DNA of 64,000 bases, taken from positions 1 through 64,000 of the forward strand of contig JAUVAV010000014.1 in the NCBI GenBank assembly GCA_030591525.1, read 5' to 3'. The notes beneath the pieces were generated by a model. That model saw nothing but the letters and a program-made list of their open reading frames with translations. It was not told where the DNA came from and made no database searches. Source of the DNA: a candidate division FCPU426 bacterium. Lineage in GTDB: Bacteria; Oederibacteriota; JAAXVQ01; JAUVAV01. Of this stretch, positions 62,196-64,000 are shown in pieces (position 1 is the first letter of the stretch; the number at the start of each line of letters is the position of its first letter). The position numbers and the translations under genes are program-made.

Positions 62196-62224
62196 TTGAC
62201 CTTTTTTCTGACTTCCAGTAAACT
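62196..62224 (+). promoter_or_regulatory. Possible sigma-70-type promoter for the LamG protein gene
   Basis: TTGACC at 62196-62201, 17 nt, TAAACT at 62219-62224. The next gene begins at 62391 with a canonical aaaggaggtg RBS. A small hairpin gccgc-tcag-gcggc lies at 62362-62375 between them. Confidence 0.4.
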
Positions 62225-62390
62225 TATAATACCGGATAAGTCAATGAGGAACATTTTAGAGGTGCCCTTTAAAGAACCGTTTTCCGTCTTGATCTTCAAT
62301 GCCCGGGTTGACCGGAATAACCCGGTAAGAGCATTCGAGGTGTAATGAGGAGAAGTATATGGCCGCTCAGGCGGCATAAAGGAGGTGCCA

Positions 62391-64000
62391 ATGAGTGTCC
62401 CAAGAACCATGACCGCTACAATATATGTCCCGCCGATGCGCTTGTTTTTAGTGAGTTTGGTTATTGGTTTTATGCTGTTATTTGGGGGCACAGGTGTAGT
62501 AAAGGCACAGTCTTGGACGGTTGGGGTTGGAGGTGATAGTTGGAGTGGAAATGTTGTTCACGATGATACAACTGAAGTTCAGGCAACTGGAAAGATTGAA
62601 TTAAGACAATTAGTGGATGATTATATCTCGTACTGGAAATTTGATGAAGGTTCCGGTTTAACCGCATATGATGAACATAAAACCAATAACAATGATGGGG
62701 TCTTAACCAATATAGACCCTGCCACCGGTTGGGTAAGTGGGAAATATGGCAAAGCCTTGGATTTTGATGGAAGCGATGATTATCTTAATAACGGGAATAA
62801 TGAGAGTTTGGATCTTATTGACGAGATTACGATTGAGGCGTGGATTAAGTCGGCAGCGGGGCTGGCAAATAGTTACTTGGTGTTAAAAGATGATCAGATT
62901 TCGAAAAGGTGTTGGGATTTAAAGGTCAGTACTGATTTGAAATTTGCGTGGTTGATTTGGGATAGTGGCTCGGTTATGAGGAGTTGTTATGCGGATAATG
63001 TTTTATCATACAATACGTGGTATCATGTGGCTGGCACCTATGATGGTTCTATGCAAAGAATTTATGTGGATGGTGTTTTGCAGACCAATACGAACTTATG
63101 GAGCAATACTATTAAAAGTGAGCTTACGCAGCCCGTAATTGTGAGTGGTAATTTTTTAAAAGAGCCATCCAATACTTTAAGGCATTCGGATGATGCTCAG
63201 GTTACCTCTTACTCTGCAACCTATGAAAAGAAAAAGACCATAACTTTTGATAAAGTAATAAAAGGAACGCTAAGGGTTAAATTCGATTTAAGGAGATTTG
63301 AGGCCGGTGCAGTACCCATTGGAAGAGTTTATAAAAATGGAGTGCCGATTGGATTCGAGCAATGGGGGGATGGGGCTTGGGCAACTTTTATTGAAGACAT
63401 AGATGTTGGCTTCATGGCCCCGGGAGAAACCCTGGAATTGTGGTTAAGACAAATAGGAGATTGTGATTCGACGGCGAGAAATTTTAGAATATACTACGAT
63501 AGTGCCAGTTGTTTCAAGGGCACAATTGACGAGGTCAGAATTTATAACCGGGCTTTAACTTCGGCCGAAATCAATCAAACTATGAACAACGAACATTACG
63601 CCTCAGGAAATCTCGCCTCCATCAATAAAGATGCTGAAGGTATTGGTTATGCCGGAGATGTCTGGAAGCAGATAAAATTTGCAGGGACAATACCAGTAGA
63701 TACTAATGTCTCTATTTATATGAATTCCTCTTCAGATAATTTGACGTGGAATGACTGGACCTTGGTCAAAGCCAATGCAATTAGCGGGATAGCCTATGAG
63801 TTGCCGGAAAGAAATCAAAAGCGATACGCAAAATGGAAGTTGGTTTTAAATACTAATGATCTGTCAGTAAGTCCGGAGGTTGAAAAAATGATGCTGGTCG
63901 CCGGCCAGGGCGGTTTTTCAACCTTGCCAAATAGGATTGCAGTATTCCCAAATCCTTATCGCGCCGATGACAAGAGTTGCCCGAAAAAAATAACCTTTGC
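62391..64000 (+). CDS. Secreted LamG/concanavalin-like protein, 3' end outside window
   Basis: The frame is open from ATG 62391 to the window end (about 536 codons). The RBS aaaggaggtg is near ideal. Signal peptide LFLVSLVIGFMLLFGGTGVV then KAQSWTVGVGG. Residues about 70-400 are a LamG-like jelly roll: YWKFDEGSGLTAYDEHKTNN, GKYGKALDFDGSDDYLNNGN, ITIEAWIKS, WYHVAGTYDGSMQRIYVDGV, and KGTIDEVRIYNRALTSAEI. A non-LamG insert lies at about residues 245-375. The last part (RIAVFPNPYRADD) begins the same YPNP-type C-terminal domain as in 27255-30278. Probably a surface glycan-binding protein. Confidence 0.78.
   Translation, partial: MSVPRTMTATIYVPPMRLFLVSLVIGFMLLFGGTGVVKAQSWTVGVGGDSWSGNVVHDDTTEVQATGKIELRQLVDDYISYWKFDEGSGLTAYDEHKTNNNDGVLTNIDPATGWVSGKYGKALDFDGSDDYLNNGNNESLDLIDEITIEAWIKSAAGLANSYLVLKDDQISKRCWDLKVSTDLKFAWLIWDSGSVMRSCYADNVLSYNTWYHVAGTYDGSMQRIYVDGVLQTNTNLWSNTIKSELTQPVIVSGNFLKEPSNTLRHSDDAQVTSYSATYEKKKTITFDKVIKGTLRVKFDLRRFEAGAVPIGRVYKNGVPIGFEQWGDGAWATFIEDIDVGFMAPGETLELWLRQIGDCDSTARNFRIYYDSASCFKGTIDEVRIYNRALTSAEINQTMNNEHYASGNLASINKDAEGIGYAGDVWKQIKFAGTIPVDTNVSIYMNSSSDNLTWNDWTLVKANAISGIAYELPERNQKRYAKWKLVLNTNDLSVSPEVEKMMLVAGQGGFSTLPNRIAVFPNPYRADDKSCPKKITF

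Noticed and set aside
62141-62491. 116-codon minus-strand frame upstream of the LamG protein gene
   Set aside because: It overlaps the signal-peptide region and a canonical RBS on the plus strand and shows no family pattern.
1-64000. tRNA, rRNA and riboswitch genes
   Set aside because: No tRNA T-loop with matching acceptor stems, no rRNA-like sequence and no recognisable riboswitch or T-box was found by eye; a covariance search would be needed to exclude weak ones.

Overview
The window looks like a Gram-negative-type bacterial chromosome of moderate G+C content. A kdsB gene implies Kdo-containing lipopolysaccharide. A PorV/PorQ-like outer-membrane protein and several long secreted proteins with a C-terminal 'YPNP...' beta-sandwich (FlgD-like or sorting domain) point to an FCB-like lineage or a candidate phylum such as Omnitrophota or Firestonebacteria-type bacteria. 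That assignment is inference from gene style; no rRNA or tRNA gene was found. TGA is a normal stop codon here.

Layout. Positions 1-6152 are core metabolism: the 3' part of metG, a TatD nuclease fused to a radical-SAM domain, and trpC-trpF-trpB-trpA with a mobile palindrome between trpF and trpB. Positions 6153-21456 are a defence island. It holds an MNT/HEPN toxin-antitoxin pair with its own promoter and operator, a gene remnant, and a three-gene 12.5 kb operon: a YprA/MrfA/DruE-like helicase with DUF1998 and a C-terminal nuclease-like domain, a DrmD-like SNF2 helicase, and an Eco57I/PglX/DrmMI-like adenine methyltransferase that ends in a LexA/S24-type domain. Degraded mobile DNA follows, including a strongly structured palindrome. 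Positions 21457-32194 return to housekeeping and envelope genes: accD, folC, a patatin lipoprotein, a flavin reductase with rubredoxin, fpg, kdsB, and two envelope proteins. Positions 32208-45075 (minus strand) hold two multi-pass membrane proteins, a collagen-like lipoprotein, a secreted repeat protein, a small membrane protein and a 2438-residue coiled-coil protein whose coding sequence has absorbed six tandem copies of a mobile palindrome.

Positions 45076-51713 are a second, AT-rich defence unit: a complete Qat anti-phage operon (QatA KAP ATPase, QatB, QatC QueC-like, QatD TatD-like). It is bracketed by same-orientation ends of a REP-associated tyrosine transposase (RAYT) element. The right-hand element has perfect 20-bp terminal inverted repeats and contains a second, nested Y1 transposase. 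Positions 51693-62146 are mixed: an ORF6N protein, a TylF-like methyltransferase, an RND-pump remnant, a metal permease with a nonsense-mutated ArsR regulator, two divergent tandem-repeat NHL-like proteins, a hydrolase, membrane proteins and several MITE-like palindromes. The window ends inside a secreted LamG-like protein.

The main themes are two unrelated multi-gene anti-phage systems within 45 kb, and an unusually rich set of mobile palindromes. One family ends in GTAG[A/G]G[A/G]CG, sits between genes, inside a transposase gene and inside a structural protein gene in frame, and may be mobilised by the local RAYT-type transposases.
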